Assembly (NCBI GenBank): GCA_900761995.1
Contig: CAAFEY010000164.1
Span: forward strand, 1-21,910
From: an uncultured Collinsella sp.
GTDB taxonomy: Bacteria; Actinomycetota; Coriobacteriia; Coriobacteriales; Coriobacteriaceae
Reading direction: 5' to 3'
Length of the DNA stretch: 21,910 nt
Below the pieces are notes generated by a model, which made no database searches, was not told where the DNA came from, and was given only the letters and a program-made list of their open reading frames with translations. A program made the translations under genes and the position numbers. Below are positions 21,870 through 21,910 of the stretch, piece after piece. Positions within the stretch are counted from its first letter, which is position 1, and each line of letters opens with the position of its first letter.

Positions 21870-21910
21870 TGGAGACGAGGGGGATCGAACCCCTGACCTC
21901 TTGACTGCCA
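21870..21910 (-). tRNA. Partial tRNA-Ala (anticodon GGC), 3' part only
   Basis: The visible 3' part, read leftward, starts at T33 of the anticodon loop: TGGCAG, then TCAAG, the T arm AGGGG-TTCGATC-CCCCT, the acceptor strand CGTCTCC and discriminator A. Anticodon GGC gives alanine. CCA is not encoded here (CCC follows), unlike tRNA-Pro in this window. The 5' half lies outside the window. Confidence 0.8.

Overview
The window looks like chromosomal DNA of a high-GC actinobacterium. The best guess is a member of the Coriobacteriia, probably Collinsella or a close relative. This rests on the high-GC coding style, the long one-direction run of core genes, and the nearby pilin-like protein with a DUF6273-type domain. 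The genus is an inference from gene content, not a database result.

Region A (1-4567) is accessory DNA beside the 3' end of a tRNA-Pro gene. Its outer part (1 to about 1040) is visibly lower in GC and holds what looks like a decaying minus-strand locus: a thioredoxin-fold remnant interrupted by an in-frame stop, a small Sec-signal peptide gene whose C-terminal half is in another frame, and a membrane protein cut by the window edge. The inner part (1101-4040) is a divergent pair of transcription units. Leftward run an 82-aa membrane protein and a 477-aa zinc-ribbon/transmembrane/DUF6273 protein. Rightward runs a 335-aa protein that fuses a class III (Flp/Tad) prepilin N-terminus to a DUF6273-like, probably C-type-lectin-like, domain. 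Between the two starts lies a 24-bp palindrome. The rightward gene carries a nine-G tract seven codons into its frame. Gain or loss of one G would stop translation within a few codons, which makes it a candidate phase-variable surface protein. From 4041 to 4567 there is no convincing gene, only terminators, palindromes and short direct repeats.

Region B (4568-21910) is core genome, all read leftward. In transcription order it contains tRNA-Ala (partial), an ABC-F ATPase, a 98-aa membrane protein, an M50 (site-2-protease-like) membrane protease, scpA, scpB, rluB, cmk, plsC, ispH, a radical-SAM/PDZ DUF512 protein, der, plsY, gpsA, rpe, a cysteine desulfurase, a Nif3-family protein, a COG1579 coiled-coil/zinc-ribbon protein, coaBC and tRNA-Pro. 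Most junctions are overlaps (ATGA, or 8-14 nt) or gaps below 20 nt, so this is probably one or a few long operons.

The products of Region B serve basic growth. ScpA/ScpB act in chromosome condensation. RluB, Der and the ABC-F protein act on ribosome maturation or function. Cmk makes CDP. GpsA, PlsY and PlsC form the consecutive steps from dihydroxyacetone phosphate to phosphatidic acid. IspH ends the MEP isoprenoid pathway, Rpe works in the pentose phosphate pathway, and CoaBC makes 4'-phosphopantetheine. The cysteine desulfurase could supply sulfur for the Fe-S enzymes IspH and the DUF512 protein. The part of the window worth a second look is Region A, above all the pilin-DUF6273 gene with its G tract and its divergent partner.
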